64,000 bases of DNA from Lentinula raphanica (Eukaryota; Basidiomycota; Agaricomycetes; Agaricales; Omphalotaceae): assembly GCA_027919835.1 (NCBI GenBank), contig JANVFP010000017.1, positions 372,001 to 436,000 of the forward strand, given 5' to 3'. A program made the position numbers and the translations under genes. A model generated the notes under the pieces. It was given only the letters and a program-made list of their open reading frames with translations, was not told the origin of the DNA and searched no databases. Below are positions 9,644-23,605 of the stretch, in pieces; position 1 is the first letter of the stretch; each line of letters opens with the position of its first letter.

Positions 9644-12634
9644 GATACTGTAAAGCTTTTGTAAAAAGACCTGATGAGTTGTCCAGGAGCTTTTGAAAAT
9701 AGTTGTGACGACACAGAGGGGGCTCCGGAAATGGCTCCGGGGGGTGGGCATGCCTGTCACCACCTGTCACATCTGACCTATATTTACTGTTTTGGGTAAT
9801 TAATAATTATCCAGATATTAAATAAATGGTACATATGTAAAAAATCCTGATAAACTATAAAAATTCAAAAAAACCCAAAAAAACCTAATTAGGTCAAATC
9901 GGGGTATGTAAACAAAATAGCCTTATATGGTAAAAAATGCTGTAGGATCTATCTAGGTGCTAAAAATAGCCAAAAGAAATCACTAAAAATGCTAAAAATA
10001 TGTAGGAATGGTATATAGCCTATTGCAGATCCAGGCATCCAAAAATTACCAAAAAAGGAAATTTTTGATGATGATGTCATCTTGTAGCAAAAAATCTGAA
10101 AAAATCCTAAAAATAGTCAAAAAATTCAGGGGTGCCTTGTTGGCCCTGAAAATGCAAAATAAAAAAAATACGCGACAAGTGTAAAAATTTTCATCACTCC
10201 AAATCATTCCAAATCCACTATACAGTCAGTATATATGATGTATATGCTATATTTAGCATCCTAGTACCTTTATTGGGCTAAAAATAGAACTTGATCTCAT
10301 CTGATAGCAAAAAATCTGAAAAAATCATAAAAAATACTCAAAAAATTCAGGGGTGCCTTATTGGCCCTGAAAATGCAAAATAAAAAAATTTACACAACAC
10401 AATTGAAAAACAACATCACTCCAAATCATACCAAATCCACTACACAGTCAGTATATATCATGTATATACTATTTATAGCACCCCTAGTACCCTCAATCAC
10501 TTATATCACTCAAGAATCCTACCAAACTGAATGATTTGGGATATTAAATATATTGTACATGATATTTTTAACACACCTAGTACCCTTGATGACTCAGAAC
10601 AATTTATATTACTCAATATGTTCAGTACACTTAACACTCATCAAACCTCACACATGAAAACTCATAACAGTATTTATATGTATTATATTTAACACAGTTG
10701 ACAATGAAAATACTTAAAACAGTGTTGTCAGTCACTATACTTAACACACTTAACAGTCAAAAAGTCGGAACAATGTTACTTTATATACATAACACACTCA
10801 TTGTTATACTATAACACACTTATAACAACGAGTTTTGGGCGCTTATGGGCGCTTATTTGGTGTTTTTGAGTCGAAATTCATTAATAGCACACTCAATAAT
10901 GTTTGTCTGGGCTCTATACTGTGTCAGGATGTTGTCTATATCATATTCTTCTAGATACAATTCAGAGAACTCGAAAATTCAACCTGTTGGGTTAGCTATA
11001 TTGTGATCTTTTGAAATATAACAGTGTTTTATATAAATGTCAATGCATATGTCCATGTAATGCAAGTATACTGATGGTGGTTCATGAGGGAATCACTCCT
11101 ACAGTCTACTAGAAGTGTCTGGACATGGTTCAGATACTCACTATGACTATTGGACTCTGTGATATATATGTACATGTTTCATGTACACTATAGATGTCTA
11201 CACCTACATGTAACAATAGATGTCATATTCAATGACCCCCATTACAGATCTCTTGGCTATATCACATAGAGTTAGCATGGAATAGGTTGTAGGATGACTC
11301 TTTCCATGACCCAGTAGCAGTTTGACTTCATAACATGGGTGTATGCATTGACATTTACATAAAACACTGTTATATCACAAAAGATCACAATATAGCCAGC
11401 CCCACAGGCTGTAATCTTGAGTTCTCCAAATTGTATCAAGTGTAGTATGATATAAACAACATCCTTACACAGTATAAACCCCACACAAAATTATTGAGTG
11501 TGCTATTAAAGAATTTCGACTCAGAAATACCAAATAAGCGCCCATAAAGCGCCCAAAACTCGTTGTTATAAGTGTGTTGTAGTATAACAATGAGTGTGTT
11601 ATGTATATCAAGTAACATTATTCCGACTTTTTGACTGTTAAGTGTGTTAAGTATAGTGACTGATAACACTGTTTTGAGTATTTTCATTGCCAACTGTGTT
11701 AAGTATGATACATATAAGTACTGTTCTGAGTTTTAGTGTGTTAAATGTGATGAGTACTAAGTATACTGAACATATTGAGTGATATAAATTGTTCTGAGTT
11801 TTTCAGTGTACTAGGTGTGCTAAAAATACCATGTACATTACATTTACTCAATGTTGTCAGTTTGGTAGGATTCTTGAGTGATATAAGTGATTGAGGGTAC
11901 TAGGGATGCTATAAATAGTATATACATGATATATACTAACTATATAGTAAATTTGATAAGATTTGGAATGATGTTGTTTTTCAATTGTGTCGTGTAAATT
12001 TTTTTATTTTGCATTTTCAGGGCCAATGAGGGACCCCTGAATTTTTTGAGTATTTTTTATGATTTTTTCAGATTTTTTGCTACCAGATGAGATCAAGTTC
12101 TATTTTTAGCCCAATGAGGGTACTAGAATGCTAAATATAGCATATACATTATATATACTGACTATATAGTGGATTTGGTATGATTTGGAGTGACAAAAAT
12201 TTTTACACTTGTCGCGTGTTTTTTTTTATTTTGCATTTCCAGGGCCAACAAGGCACCCCTGAATTTTTTGACTATTTTTAGGATTTTTTTCAGATTTTTT
12301 GCTACAAGATGACATCATCATCAAAAATTTCCTTTTTTGGTAATTTTTGGATGCCTGGATCTGCAATAGGCTATATACCATTCCTACATATTTTTAGCAT
12401 TTTTAGTGATTTTTTTGGCTATTTTTAGCACCTAGATAGATCCTACAGCATTTTTTACCATATAAGGCTATTTTGTTTACATACCCCGATTTGACCTAAT
12501 TAGGTTTTTTTGGGTTTTTTTGAATTTTTATAGTTTATCAGGATTTTTTTACAAATGTACCGCTTATTTAATATCTGGATAATTATTAATTACCCAAAAC
12601 AGTAAATATAGGTCAGATGTGACAGGTGGTGACA
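9644..12634 (+). mobile_element. FB-2: family-A foldback element, main part
   Basis: A long palindromic element beginning GATACTGTAAAGCTTTTG, inserted in an exon of the XPG-like gene at CAGCT/GTG. Together with its right tip (33634-33744) it measures 3102 bp, exactly the length of FB-3. The right arm is interrupted at 12634 by the KDZ transposon. The mirror-image arms share the CGAGTTTTGGGCGCTTATGG core and TTAACACACTTAACA words. Short ORFs inside occur as mirror copies and are not genes. No transposase, so it is non-autonomous. Confidence 0.85.
12627..12634 (+). repeat. 8-bp target-site duplication of the KDZ transposon (left copy)
   Basis: TGGTGACA here and again at 33626-33633. The uninterrupted sequence in other family-A elements (GGTGGTGACAGGCATG) contains it once, which proves that 12635-33625 is an insertion. 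Confidence 0.8.
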
Positions 12635-12905
12635 CTATAAAAGTATTAGTTCTGAACAAACACCCCAGGTCATAGCCAGGCTGAATTAAACAGCAATAAA
12701 CACAATGTATTAAACAGTGTACTACATAAACATAGTAGAACTGAATCAAACAGCCTATAATAAACACCACAACTACCAGCATTTAAACACCAGTAAGAAT
12801 AAACCACAAGTTAGGTTGAATGAACAGAATAAAACACATGTTATTAAACACCACCGGCCTAGGAAATGAACACTGTAAATGAACAGCTGATTAAACAGCT
12901 CAGAT
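12635..12905. repeat. Left terminal and subterminal repeat zone of the KDZ transposon
   Basis: Non-coding. Contains repeated AAACA words (ATTAAACAG, AATAAACAC, ATCAAACAG, and so on), at least ten in 270 bp. They mirror the TGTTTATT words at the right end. The terminal 70 bp pair imperfectly with the right end. Confidence 0.65.
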
Positions 12906-12925
12906 GACTTACTTCACGTTGACTC

Positions 12926-14987
12926 TCAAGTATTGGAATGCTTGCGCTTGTTCGAAGAGTCTACACCCTCCTCATCAAAAACAGGGACACGAATATCTCC
13001 AAACCCTTGAACATGTGTTGTTGGATCCTTGAATGATGGTCGATTTGCCCAACTAGAATAGAAGAAACATTAATACTCAGCGCATCTATCAAAGCACAAA
13101 GATAATTTACCGGTTAAAGTTGAACAGCTTCTCCTCCTCTTGTCGCCACTTCAACACATTGTCCGCCAAAGTTTTCCCTTTTGAGATGTTGCAAAGACCA
13201 GGTATACCACATTGTCTGTACTTTGCTTGAGCATCGGAACGTAAGGACTCTAGCATATCCGAATGTTCCTTAGCATAGGCAACGTGGCCAGGCGAAGATG
13301 CATATGGGAGTTGAGCAAGCTCCGTCCATGCGTCGCGTGCATATGCAGAAGCATTGATGAGTCTCATGAAATCCCCATGCTTCTTCTCAACTTCTTCTTG
13401 CCAACGCTCAAAGTCAGCCTCTGCTCGAGCCCATTGTATTCTATTATCTATAGAATACCGTTAGTCGCTAATACAAAAGGAAAATGATGTGCGTACTTAT
13501 CTGCTCCCATTGCTCAATCTCCTGCATTGACATGTTTTTCATTCGTCCTGCAGACCAGATCCACCCATCTGCGTCAACCCCCGGATTGTCAGTGTGTTCC
13601 GAGATTTCATGAGGTGGCTCAAACACTGATTTGACGTTAACTTCAGATTGCTGTAAAGATCTTGCTGAAGAGATATCAGTCAGCCTCACGGACATTGACC
13701 AGCAAAGTTTGATATGACTAACCTTGACGGAGAGACATCTGCGTGCCTAAGATACTGTTAGCCCGAAGTCTTCAAACATAATCAAAGGCCTACCTGAATA
13801 GTTCAAAACATTCTCATTGAATATAGATTCTTCACCCGCTCCTCCACACAATCCCTCGCCTATGTCGTGGCCAGATATCGCCCTTGATGCAGTTCTCGAG
13901 ACCGAGCTACTGTGTCCAGCGCTTGTCATACCCCATAGATTCCCTTCAAGCACTCGTGAGTCCCCAGGTGTACGACGTTGTTCCGTAGATTTGCGAAAGG
14001 TATCCTTCAGTTCCAATGGCGGCCACTTTATTTCATCGAGGTTGTCTAAGGCTTTGAGCGCCCCCCGAAAAAGGGTATAGTCGTCCATGAGATCATTGCG
14101 CTTCGACTCAATCTTCCGTATGCCCGTGATTGACTTCGTGTTTGCATCTTGCCCGCGCGCATCTTTAATCTTCCGTTCAAAAGCAGAGGAGAGGTTCTTG
14201 ACTGTAGTTTGCAAATTACTGATTGTCTCCCCCAGCGCAGCTTCAAGCATCTGAACCTGCTTCGTTGCGAGAGGAAGGAGACGTAGAGTTTGACGTTCTA
14301 TGGCGGTGAAATCGGAAGGGAGAAGAAGGCACTGCTCTTCGGGATGCTGCTTGTCGGGCTCCTGAGATAGGCGAGAACTGATACAGCTCATATAGCGTTT
14401 TTGCAGTTTACGCCATGCATCTAGATCAGCAGCTAACTTGCTTCATTGCGTGGAGAGTGATTTCGGTGGTGGGCTTGCACATGTTCTTGCTATTTTCAAG
14501 ATATGATTCCTACAACAGGTCAGAAGAGTTTTGGGCGAAATGAATCTTCACTTACTGAAGCTGAAAGAGTCGGAGCCCTTCCACTAACCAGGCAACAACG
14601 GCACTGAGTTTGGCATCTCCCGATGAGACAGAAATGGTGTCGCTAGAGGACATTTCCTTGTCAACAATGGCCTTGAGAGTAGGTGCTATGAAAGCAATCA
14701 GGCACTATCTGTCAGCGAGAAGTGGATCGCAAACCTTTCTGGTTGTTATGTGAGTAGATACTCACGACTGACCGCTTGCTATTTGGATCTACACGCAGCG
14801 AACGGTCCATCGAGTTCCATTCCAACACGCGCGACTCGAACAGCAGGCAGAGACCAGCAAAGAAATCACGCTTCTCAACGTACTTCACCTTAGCTTCATT
14901 GAGATCTTTGAGCAGTTGTTGAGCTGTCAATCATTAGCAACTTGTATTTGCGAAGAAATGATAAACTTATACCTAAACCTACCAGCT
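12926..14987 (-). CDS. KDZ transposase, C-terminal part
   Basis: Minus-strand exons following the FB-3 insertion. The frame picks up at the end of the conserved DWNWRK block (VAQQLLKDLNEAKVKY), continues with the helical EWNSMDRSLRVDPNS segment typical of the region after the KDZ catalytic core, and then long coiled or helical stretches (RLLPLATKQVQMLEAALGE, RIEVW-type helices around 14350-13750). The last exons include WRQEEEKLFNFN (13107-13367) and a C-terminus ending KRKHSNT with the stop at 12926. There are at least seven short introns (for example donors at 14574 and 14755). The C-terminal helices probably mediate multimerisation; this is inference. I saw no in-frame stop in the exons I checked, but the exon joins are only partly resolved. 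Confidence 0.7.
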
Positions 14988-17900
14988 GATACTGTAAAAC
15001 TTTTGTAAAAAGTACCGATAAGTTATCGGGTACCTATTGCAAATAGTTGTGATAACCCGGAGGGGGTCCCGGAAATGGCCCCGGGGGGTGGTCATGCCTG
15101 TCACCACCTGTCACATATGGCTTATATTTACTGTTTTGGGTAATTAATAATCATCCAGATATTAAATAAGCAGTACATTTTCAAAAAAACCCGAAAATTC
15201 ATAAAAATTCATAAAAAACCTAAAATGGCCTGATTAGGTCAGATCAGGATATGTAAGCAAATGACCTCATAGGATAAAAAATGATGTAGGGTCAATCTAG
15301 GTACTAAAAATAGCCTGAAAAATCACTAAAAATGCGAAAAATATTTAGGGATGGTATAGAGCCTATTGCAGGTCCAGGCACATCAAAATTACCAAAAAAG
15401 GAAAAATTTGATCATGATCTCATCTTGTAGCAAAAAATCTGAAAAAAATCCTAAAAATAGTCAAAAAATTCAGGGGTGCCTTGTTGGCCCTGAAAACGCA
15501 AAATAAAAAAAAATACGCAACAAGTGTAAAAATTTTTATCACTCCAAATCATTCCAAATCCACTATACAGTCAGTATATATGATGTATATGCTATATTTA
15601 GCATCCTAGTACCTTTATTGGGCTAAAAATAGAACTTGATCTCATCTGATAGCAAAAAATCTGAAAAAATCATAAAAAATGCTCAAAAAATTCAGGGGTG
15701 CCTCAGTAGCTCTGAAAATGCAAGATAAAAAAATTTACACAACACAATTGAAAAACAAAATCACTCCAAATCATACCAAATGCACTATACAGTCAGTATA
15801 TATCATGTATATGCCATTTATAGCACCCCTAGTACCCTCAATCACTTATATCACTCAAGAATCATACCAAACTGAATAATTTGGGGAGTAAATATATTGT
15901 ACATGATATTTTTAGCACACCTAGTACTCTTGATAACTCAGAACAATTTATATTACTCAATATGTTCAGTACACTTAGCACTTATCACACCTAACACACT
16001 AAAACTCATAACAGTACTTATATGTATTATACTTAACACAGTTGACAATGAAAATACTCAAAACAGTATTATCAGTCACTATACTTAACACACTTAACAG
16101 TCAAAAAGTGGGAACAATGTTACTTAATATACATAACACACTTATTGTTATACTATAGCACACTTATAACAACGAGTTTTGGGCGCTTATGGGCGCTTAT
16201 TTGGTGTTTTTAAGTCGAAATTCATTAATAGCACACTCAATAATTTTTGTGTGAGCTCTATACTGTGTAAGGATGTTGTCTATATCATATTCCTCTAGAC
16301 ACAATTCAGAGAACTCGAAAATTCAACCTGTGGGGCTGGCTATATTGTGATCTTTTGAAATATAACAGTGTTTTATGTAAATGTCAATGCATATGTCCAT
16401 GTAATGCAAGTATACTGATGGTGGTTCATGAGGGAATCACTCCTACAGTCTACTGGAAGTGTCTGGACATGGTTCAGATACTTACTATGACTATTGGACT
16501 CTGTGATATACATGTACATATTTCATGTACACTATAGATGTCTACACTTACATGTAACAATAGATGTCATATTCAATGACCCCCATTACAGATCTCTTGG
16601 CTGTATCACATAGAGTTAGCATAGAATAGGTTGTAGGATGACTCTTTTCATGACCCAGTAGCAGTTTGACTTCATAACATGGGTGTATGCATGGACATTT
16701 ACATAAAACACTGTTATCTCACAAAAGATCACAATATAGCCAGTCCCACAAGCTGTAATCTTGAGTTCTCCAAATTGTATCAAGTGTAGTATGATATAAA
16801 CAACATCCTTACACAATATAGAGCCCACACAAAAATTATTGAGTGTGCTATTAATGAATTTCGACTTAAAAACACCAAATAAGCGCCCATAAGCGCCCAA
16901 AACTCGTTGTTATAAGTGTGCTATAGTATAACAATAAGTGTGTTATGTATATTAAGTAACATTGTTCCCACTTTTTGACTGTTAAGTGTGTTAAGTATAG
17001 TGACTGATAATACTGTTTTGAGTATTTTCATTGTCAACTGTGTTAAGTATAATACATATAAGTACTGTTATGAGTTTTAGTGTGTTAGGTGTGATAAGTG
17101 CTAAGTGTACTGAACATATTGAGTAATATAAATTGTTCTGAGTTATCAAGAGTACTAGGTGTGCTAAAAATATCATGTACAATATATTTACTCCCCAAAT
17201 TATTCAGTTTGGTATGATTCTTGAGTGATATAAGTGATTGAGGGTACTAGGGGTGCTATAAATGGCATATACATGATATATACTGACTGTATAGTGCATT
17301 TGGTATGATTTGGAGTGATTTTGTTTTTCAATTGTGTTGTGTAAATTTTTTTATCTTGCATTTTCAGAGCTACTGAGGCACCCCTGAATTTTTGAGCATT
17401 TTTATGATTTTTTCAGATTTTTTGCTATCAGATGAGATCAAGTTCTATTTTTAGCCCAATAAAGGTACTAGGATGCTAAAAACAGCATATACATCATATA
17501 TACTGACTGTATAGTGGATTTGGAATGATTTGGAGTGATAAAAATTTTTACACTTGTCGCGTATTTTTTCTTATTTTGCGTTTTCAGGGCCAACAAGGCA
17601 CCCCTGAATTTTTTGACTATTTTTAGGATTTTTTTCAGATTTTTTGCTACAAGATGAGATCATGATCAAATTTTTCCTTTTTTGGTAATTTTGATGTGCC
17701 TGGACCTGCAATAGGCTCTATACCATCCCTAAATATTTTTCGCATTTTTAGTGATTTTTCAGGCTATTTTTAGTACCTAGATTGACCCTACATCATTTTT
17801 TATCATATGAGGTCATTTGCTTACATATCCTGATCTGACCTAATCAGGCCATTTTAGGTTTTTTATGAATTTTTATGAATTTTCGGGTTTTTTTGAAAAT

Positions 17901-18089
17901 GTACTGCTTATTTAATATCTGGATGATTATTAATTACCCAAAACAGTAAATATAAGCCATATGTGACAGGTGGTGACAGGCATGACCACCCCCCGGGGCC
18001 ATTTCCGGGACCCCCTCCGGGTTATCACAACTATTTGCAATAGGTACCCGATAACTTATCAGTGTTTTTTACAAAAGCTTTACTGTATC
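14988..18089 (-). mobile_element. FB-3: family-A foldback element in the KDZ transposase gene
   Basis: 3102 bp, flanked by CT (14986-14987 and 18090-18091; AG on the gene strand) within the target CACAGCTG. Two mirror-image arms of ~1.3 kb meet near 16540. In gene orientation the 5' end reads GATACA/GTAAAG and the 3' end TTTTACAG/TATC, which could act as donor and acceptor. The donor would leave GATACA and the acceptor TATC plus the 2-bp duplication, i.e. 12 nt. No coding capacity. Confidence 0.85.
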
Positions 18090-19119
18090 CTGTGAACCTA
18101 CAACCTTCCTCCAATTCCAATCACCGTAGTGCATGATCAACGTATCGATGCGGTGTCCATTGCTCATTTGCAGAACCGAGGGGCCTATGGCGTTGAAGAT
18201 TGCCCAACCATACTCAGCTGTTTCGCCATGGAAATGTCCCATGCACATCTTGTACATGTAGCAGTAGAGATAGTCGCATCCCTCGTGATGGTTTTTGACG
18301 TGGCAGGCAGGTATGGTCCAGCGAGCCTTCTGAACCACGTCAGCATCGTCCTTATGGTAGAGGAGCCACCGCTTGACTATATGTACAGCTAGACTGCACA
18401 TGTTGTCGTAACTGAACACTCGCGGAGGCTGCTTATCTTTATCGAAACGACACGACTCAACACGAAGCTTCACCCCAAGATCGACGGTAGCGTGACTGAG
18501 AAGGATTTAGAAAATTGATATGATATATAGACAGAAACACCTACTTTTCACCCCCTTTCATATCGACACTGGAACAGACAAATATGTGTGAGCATTGAAC
18601 ATTGACGTTGCCAGTTACGCTCATATTCTTGAATTTGGCACGGTTTGCACTATTCTCAACCTTGAGGTGATTGCAAGTAGCTTTCTGTTGAGTTAACATC
18701 CATGAGTATACGACAGACCGGTCTGACAGGAGGATTACCTCTTTTTGTAACTGAGGAACAGTTTGAAGGTAGCGTTCATGACGCTTTTGTTCTGGCATGT
18801 ACGCTCGTCCAGCGAACAGAGACACATCATTCGGGTCATTGTTCTTCGCGTAGTTCCCGGTTTTGCTGTTGCCGTCGATAGTGTCATAAATCGTATGCAG
18901 ATGCCTTCAGATGCGTTAAATGAGGTGTTAATGAGGTGTAAAAATCCACATACATTAAGTGCTGCGGCGTCTTCTCCCATCCTGGTTCCATGTTGACATC
19001 AGCCTCGGGGCAGGCAGGGCAGTATACCATCAGATTGTTTGTCGGACGTCTGGGATACTTCTCATTCATGCCGTTACCATGGAGTCTTCCGAACCGCTTT
19101 TCTGCTTCAAGAAGCACAG
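18090..19119 (-). CDS. KDZ transposase, catalytic core
   Basis: This is the central RNase H-fold region of the transposase. After the FB-4 insertion the exon continues VLLEAEKRFGRLHG and the zinc-ligand-like YCPACPEADVNM. After an intron (donor 18953) comes the IYDTIDGN block (first catalytic Asp candidate), then GRAYMPEQKRHERY, the CNHLKVENSAN..TGNVNVQC block, and after an intron at ~18541 VFSYDNMCSLAVHIVKRW (second Asp candidate) and GHFHGETAEYGWAIFNAIGP (Glu candidate), ending RRIDTL-like RIDTLIMHYGDWNWRKV. Order and spacing match KDZ transposases well (IDGN, SYD, GE.AE.GW, D..GDWNW). The exon breaks at CACAG, where FB-3 is inserted. No stop codon seen in the joined exons. Confidence 0.85.
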
Positions 19120-21787
19120 GATACTGTGAAGCTTTTGTAAAAAGGTCCAATGAGTTATCGAGGAACGTTTGAAAAAACCTGTGATAACTCGGAGGGGGCT
19201 CCGGAAATGGCTCCGGGGGTGGTCATGCCTGTCACCACCTGTCACATGGGGCCTATATTTACTGTTTTGGGTAATTAATAATTATCCAGATATTAAATAA
19301 GCAGTACATTTTCAAAAAAACCCGAAAATTCATTAAAAATCTAAAAAATCCTAAAAAAGCCAGATTAGGTCAGATCAGGGTATGTAAGCAAATGACCTCA
19401 TATGATCAAAAATGATGTAGGGTCAATATAGGTACTAAAAATAGCCCAAAAAATCACTAAAAATGCAAAAAATATTTAGGGATGGTATAGAGCCTATTGC
19501 AGGTCCAGGCACATCAACATTACCAAAAAAGGAAAAAATTGATCATGAGGTCATCTTGTAGCAAAAAATCTGAAAAAAATCCTAAAAATAGTTAAAAAAT
19601 TCAGGGGTGCCTTGTTGGCCCTGAAAATGCAAAATAAAAAAAAATACGCGACAAGTGTAAAAAATTTTATCACTCCAAATCATACCAAATCCACTATACA
19701 GTCAGAATATATTATGTATATGCTATTTTTAGCACCTCTAGCACCCTCAATCACTCAGAATAGCTTATATTACTTAAAAATTACACCAAACTGACAACAT
19801 TGAGTAAATATGATGTACATGATATTTTTAGCACACCTAGTATCCTTGAACACTCAGAACAATTTTTATTACTCATTATGTTCAGTACACTTGGTACTTA
19901 TCACACCTAACATACTAAAACTTAGACCAGTAGTGATATGTATTATGTCTAACACAGTTGACAATAAATACTCAAAATAGTGTTATCAGTCACTATACTT
20001 AACACACTTAACAGTCAAAAAGTCGGAACAATATTACTTGATATACATAACACACTCATTGATATACTATAACACACTTATAACAACGAGTTTTGGGCGC
20101 TTATGGGCGCTTATTTGGTGTTTTTGAGTCGAAATTCATTAATAGCACACTCAATAATTTTTGTGTGGGCTCTATATTGTGTCAGGATGTTGTCTATATC
20201 ATATTCCTCTAGATATAATCCGGAGAACTCGAAAATACAACCTGTGGGGCTAGCTATGCTATGATTTTTTTGTGATATAACACTGTTTTATATAAATGAC
20301 AGTGCATACACCCATGTTATGAAGTCAAACTGCTGCTGGGTCATGAAAAGAGTCATCCTATAACCTATTCTATGCTAACTCTATGTGATACAGCCAAGAG
20401 ATCTGTAATGGGGGTCATTGAATATGACATCTATTGTTACATGTAAGTGTAGACATCTATGGTGTACATGAAACATGTACATGTGTATCACAGTGTCCAA
20501 CCTTTATGATAGCTATCTGAATCATGTACAGACACTGCCAGTAGACTGTAGGAGTGCTTTTCTCATGCACTAGCATCCGTATACTTGCACTACATGGACA
20601 TATGCATTGGCATTTACATAAAACACTATTATATCACACAAGATCACAGTATAGCTAGCCACACAGGTTGTATTTTCGAGTTCTCCGGATTATATCTAGA
20701 GGAATATGATATAGACAACATCCTGACACAATATAGAGCCCACACAAAAATTATTGAGTGTGCTATTAATGAATTTCGACTCAAAAACACCAAATAAGCG
20801 CCCATAAGCGCCCAAAACTCGTTGTTATAAGTGTGTTATAGTATATCAATGAGTGTGTTATGTATATCAAGTAATATTGTTCCGACTTTTTGACTGTTAA
20901 GTGTGTTAAGTATAGTGACTGATAACACTATTTTGAGTATTTATTGTCAACTGTGTTAGACATAATACATATCACTACTGGTCTAAGTTTTAGTATGTTA
21001 GGTGTGATAAGTACCAAGTGTACTGAACATAATGAGTAATAAAAATTGTTCTGAGTGTTCAAGGATACTAGGTGTGCTAAAAATATCATGTACATCATAT
21101 TTACTCAATGTTGTCAGTTTGGTGTAATTTTTAAGTAATATAAGCTATTCTGAGTGATTGAGGGTGCTAGAGGTGCTAAAATAGCATATACATAATATAT
21201 TCTGACTGTATAGTGGATTTGGTATGATTTGGAGTGATAAAATTTTTTACACTTGTCGCGTATTTTTTTTTATTTTGCATTTTCAGGGCCAACAAGGCAC
21301 CCCTGAATTTTTTAACTATTTTTAGGATTTTTTTCAGATTTTTTGCTACAAGATGACCTCATGATCAATTTTTTCCTTTTTTGGTAATGTTGATGGGCCT
21401 GGACCTGCAATAGGCTCTATACCATCCCTAAATATTTTTGCATTTTTAGTGATTTTTTGGGCTATTTTTAGTACCTATATTGACCCTACATCATTTTTGA
21501 TCATATGAGGTCATTTGCTTACATACCCTGATCTGACCTAATCTGGCTTTTTTAGGATTTTTTAGATTTTTAATGAATTTTCGGGTTTTTTTGAAAATGT
21601 ACTGCTTATTTAATATCTGGATAATTATTAATTACCCAAAACAGTAAATATAGGCCCCATGTGACAGGTGGTGACAGGCATGACCACCCCCCGGAGCCAT
21701 TTCCGGAGCCCCCTCCGAGTTATCACAGGTTTTTTCAAACGTTCCTCGATAACTCATCGGACCTTTTTACAAAAGCTTCACAGTATC
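19120..21787 (-). mobile_element. FB-4: family-A foldback element in the KDZ transposase gene
   Basis: 2668 bp, flanked by AG at 19118-19119 and 21788-21789 within CACAGCTG. Its arms mirror each other around ~20450. Nearly identical in sequence and length to FB-6 (2670 bp), so it is a recent insertion. In gene orientation the 5' end is GATACT/GTGAAG and the 3' end CTTCACAG/TATC. Contains no transposase. Confidence 0.88.
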
Positions 21788-22812
21788 AGCTGCAAGAAGG
21801 GGCCAGATGCGTGAGACGAACTGGAATTGCTTGTAGACGTCCTAGCGTTATGACTCATAAGACCAGAGAATACTGCATAGCACATGGGAGCTTACCGGAA
21901 CATTGCCAGTGAACACATTGTCAGTTTGACGACGCAGCGCGCGTATATAGTCATAGGCGGTGATTTTTGACTGAAGTGTCATAAGTTGCCAGTGTCGAAG
22001 GGTTCCAAATGTGAAGGCCGTCTGCGGTTCTGCCACAGTCGCAGGGAAAAGGTCCGCATCCATAAGTTGTCGCCACTTGTTGGAGTCACTGCAGGCACAG
22101 AATGCGACTTTTGTAGCATGTACACCAGTTTTGTTATCCACAAGTGTCATGTGCAGAGGTTTGGAGGCTCGAGGACACACATCGCCATCGTGTCCGAGTG
22201 GAATTCCGTAAGAGTCAGAACCAAGTAGTGTTGATATGTCGTGGCGCTGAAAGTACCCCCGTTCATCATTCCAAACGTGGGCCCAGTGAAGTGGCTGGTG
22301 TTTGTGAGCCCGAACCCAACAGGAGCGACAAAGAGGAGCAAATTGTGTGCATTCGAGGCATCGAACCTCACGAGAGGCTTCATTACAGCAGCAACGCATC
22401 CCTATACGTGGATCCGCCTCTTTCCGCATGATCAGCTGGGCGGCAGGCTCGAACAGGTCAGCGTATTCTTCGAGAAGTTTAGCACGCTGGTGAACATCAA
22501 TGAGTTAGAGCCAAATGAAAACTGCGGCGACAATCATACCTGAGTGCGAGTTTCTTCAGAAAAATCAACGTCGTTGTCTTCGATTAACAGATCGCTGGAT
22601 GTAATATCTGGGAGAGCTGGAACCATTGGTGGCAGCGCATGGGAGCCAGTGGGCATCGACGGAGAGGTTCTAGGGAGAGTTTGAGCTCAAATTGTTTTCC
22701 GTCCGTTATCAATAACTGTGAAGGTCTTCTTCGGAACATTCAGGTTGGAGAATTGCGAAGTGTTTCGTTCAAGCTCGTTCTTCGTGATTTTGCGCCGCTT
22801 CGCTGAAGACAT
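21788..22812 (-). CDS. KDZ transposase, N-terminal part with CxC2-like cysteine cluster
   Basis: Start at 22812 (MSSAKRRKITKNEL, basic, a plausible nuclear signal). Exons 22812-22540, 22486-21896 and 21841-21788 join in frame. Exon 2 carries the cysteine/histidine cluster associated with KDZ transposases: MRCCCNEASREVRCLEC, APLCRSCWVRAHKHQPLHW, then FQRHDISTLLGSDSYGIPLGH and the CPR..KPLHMTLVDNKTGVH block. It probably binds DNA. An in-frame TGA at 22687-22689 follows codon 41 and the frame stays open after it, so the copy is either mutated or uses the later ATG (MPTGSHALPP). The last exon breaks at CAGCTG, where FB-4 is inserted. Confidence 0.8.
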
Positions 22813-23152
22813 GGTGGTGAAGGACAAGGAGTGGGTGGCGAGGGATAGGTGAGAGTTAGGGCTAAGCACAACAACCATTAGCCACCAGCCACTTCAACAA
22901 CAACAATGACATCACGTACCTTCTCGGGTTCGGTAGGACAATAGTGAATCGAGCAGTGAAGATGGCTAGAGATAGCTATACCAGGTCAATTGTATGGACA
23001 AAGATCTATTGTATGAATCATATACCTCATTTCCAGCGACAAAGTATCCAGCGAGAGGTCGACCCCGAAGCCAGTTCCAACGAAGAAACGCACCAACGAC
23101 ACAAAGTCATCGGTTGCCCAAAATTTAAGCAGACAGCACAAAGCCATCCTGC
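22813..23152. other. Intergenic region inside the KDZ transposon
   Basis: 340 bp between the transposase start and the end of gene A, both on the minus strand. It probably holds the transposase promoter. No clear motif; short plus-strand ORFs are antisense shadows. Confidence 0.3.
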
Positions 23153-23605
23153 TCAACCGTTCACCAGCGCATTAAAAGCATTCAGCAACAGCACAAAGCC
23201 ATCGATTGCTGAAGCAAGCAGACAGTCCAGCTCATCAATCTCGAAGTCATTCGTGCGTTCACTAGGAATAGTCTCTCCATCTCCCTTGGCTTCACCTCTC
23301 GAGGACGATCTAGTCGAGGAGAATTTTGTGACGGACTCAATAACTTCAAGGTCCGTATCATCATCGTGACTGAAATCGCTGGGCTGAATACGGTCGGTTG
23401 CACAGAGATCGCTGATATCAATATCGCTCTCTTCATCGTCAAAATCTACGGAACCTGGTTGTGAGGGTCTCGGGTCTGGTGAAGATGAACAAAAAGCCAC
23501 ATCGCCTGCATCGATATCGAGCTCTCGATGGTCATGAAGAGGCGGGACAAGTGGTTGTGTTCGTGAGGGGGTAGTAAGTTCTGCACGCAACTTGATAAGG
23601 CACAG
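23153..23605 (-). CDS. KDZ cargo gene A, 3' part
   Basis: Continuation of gene A after FB-5. The frame enters at CLIKLRAELTTPSRTQPL and runs to a stop at 23153. It is strongly acidic and serine-rich (FDDEESDIDISDLC, HDDDTDLEVIE, NDFEIDELD) and ends LLLNAFNALVNG. It looks like a disordered acidic tail. No known domain recognised. With the two parts joined across one copy of the target site the protein has 274 residues. Confidence 0.6.
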   Translation of the reverse strand: MCLIKLRAELTTPSRTQPLVPPLHDHRELDIDAGDVAFCSSSPDPRPSQPGSVDFDDEESDIDISDLCATDRIQPSDFSHDDDTDLEVIESVTKFSSTRSSSRGEAKGDGETIPSERTNDFEIDELDCLLASAIDGFVLLLNAFNALVNG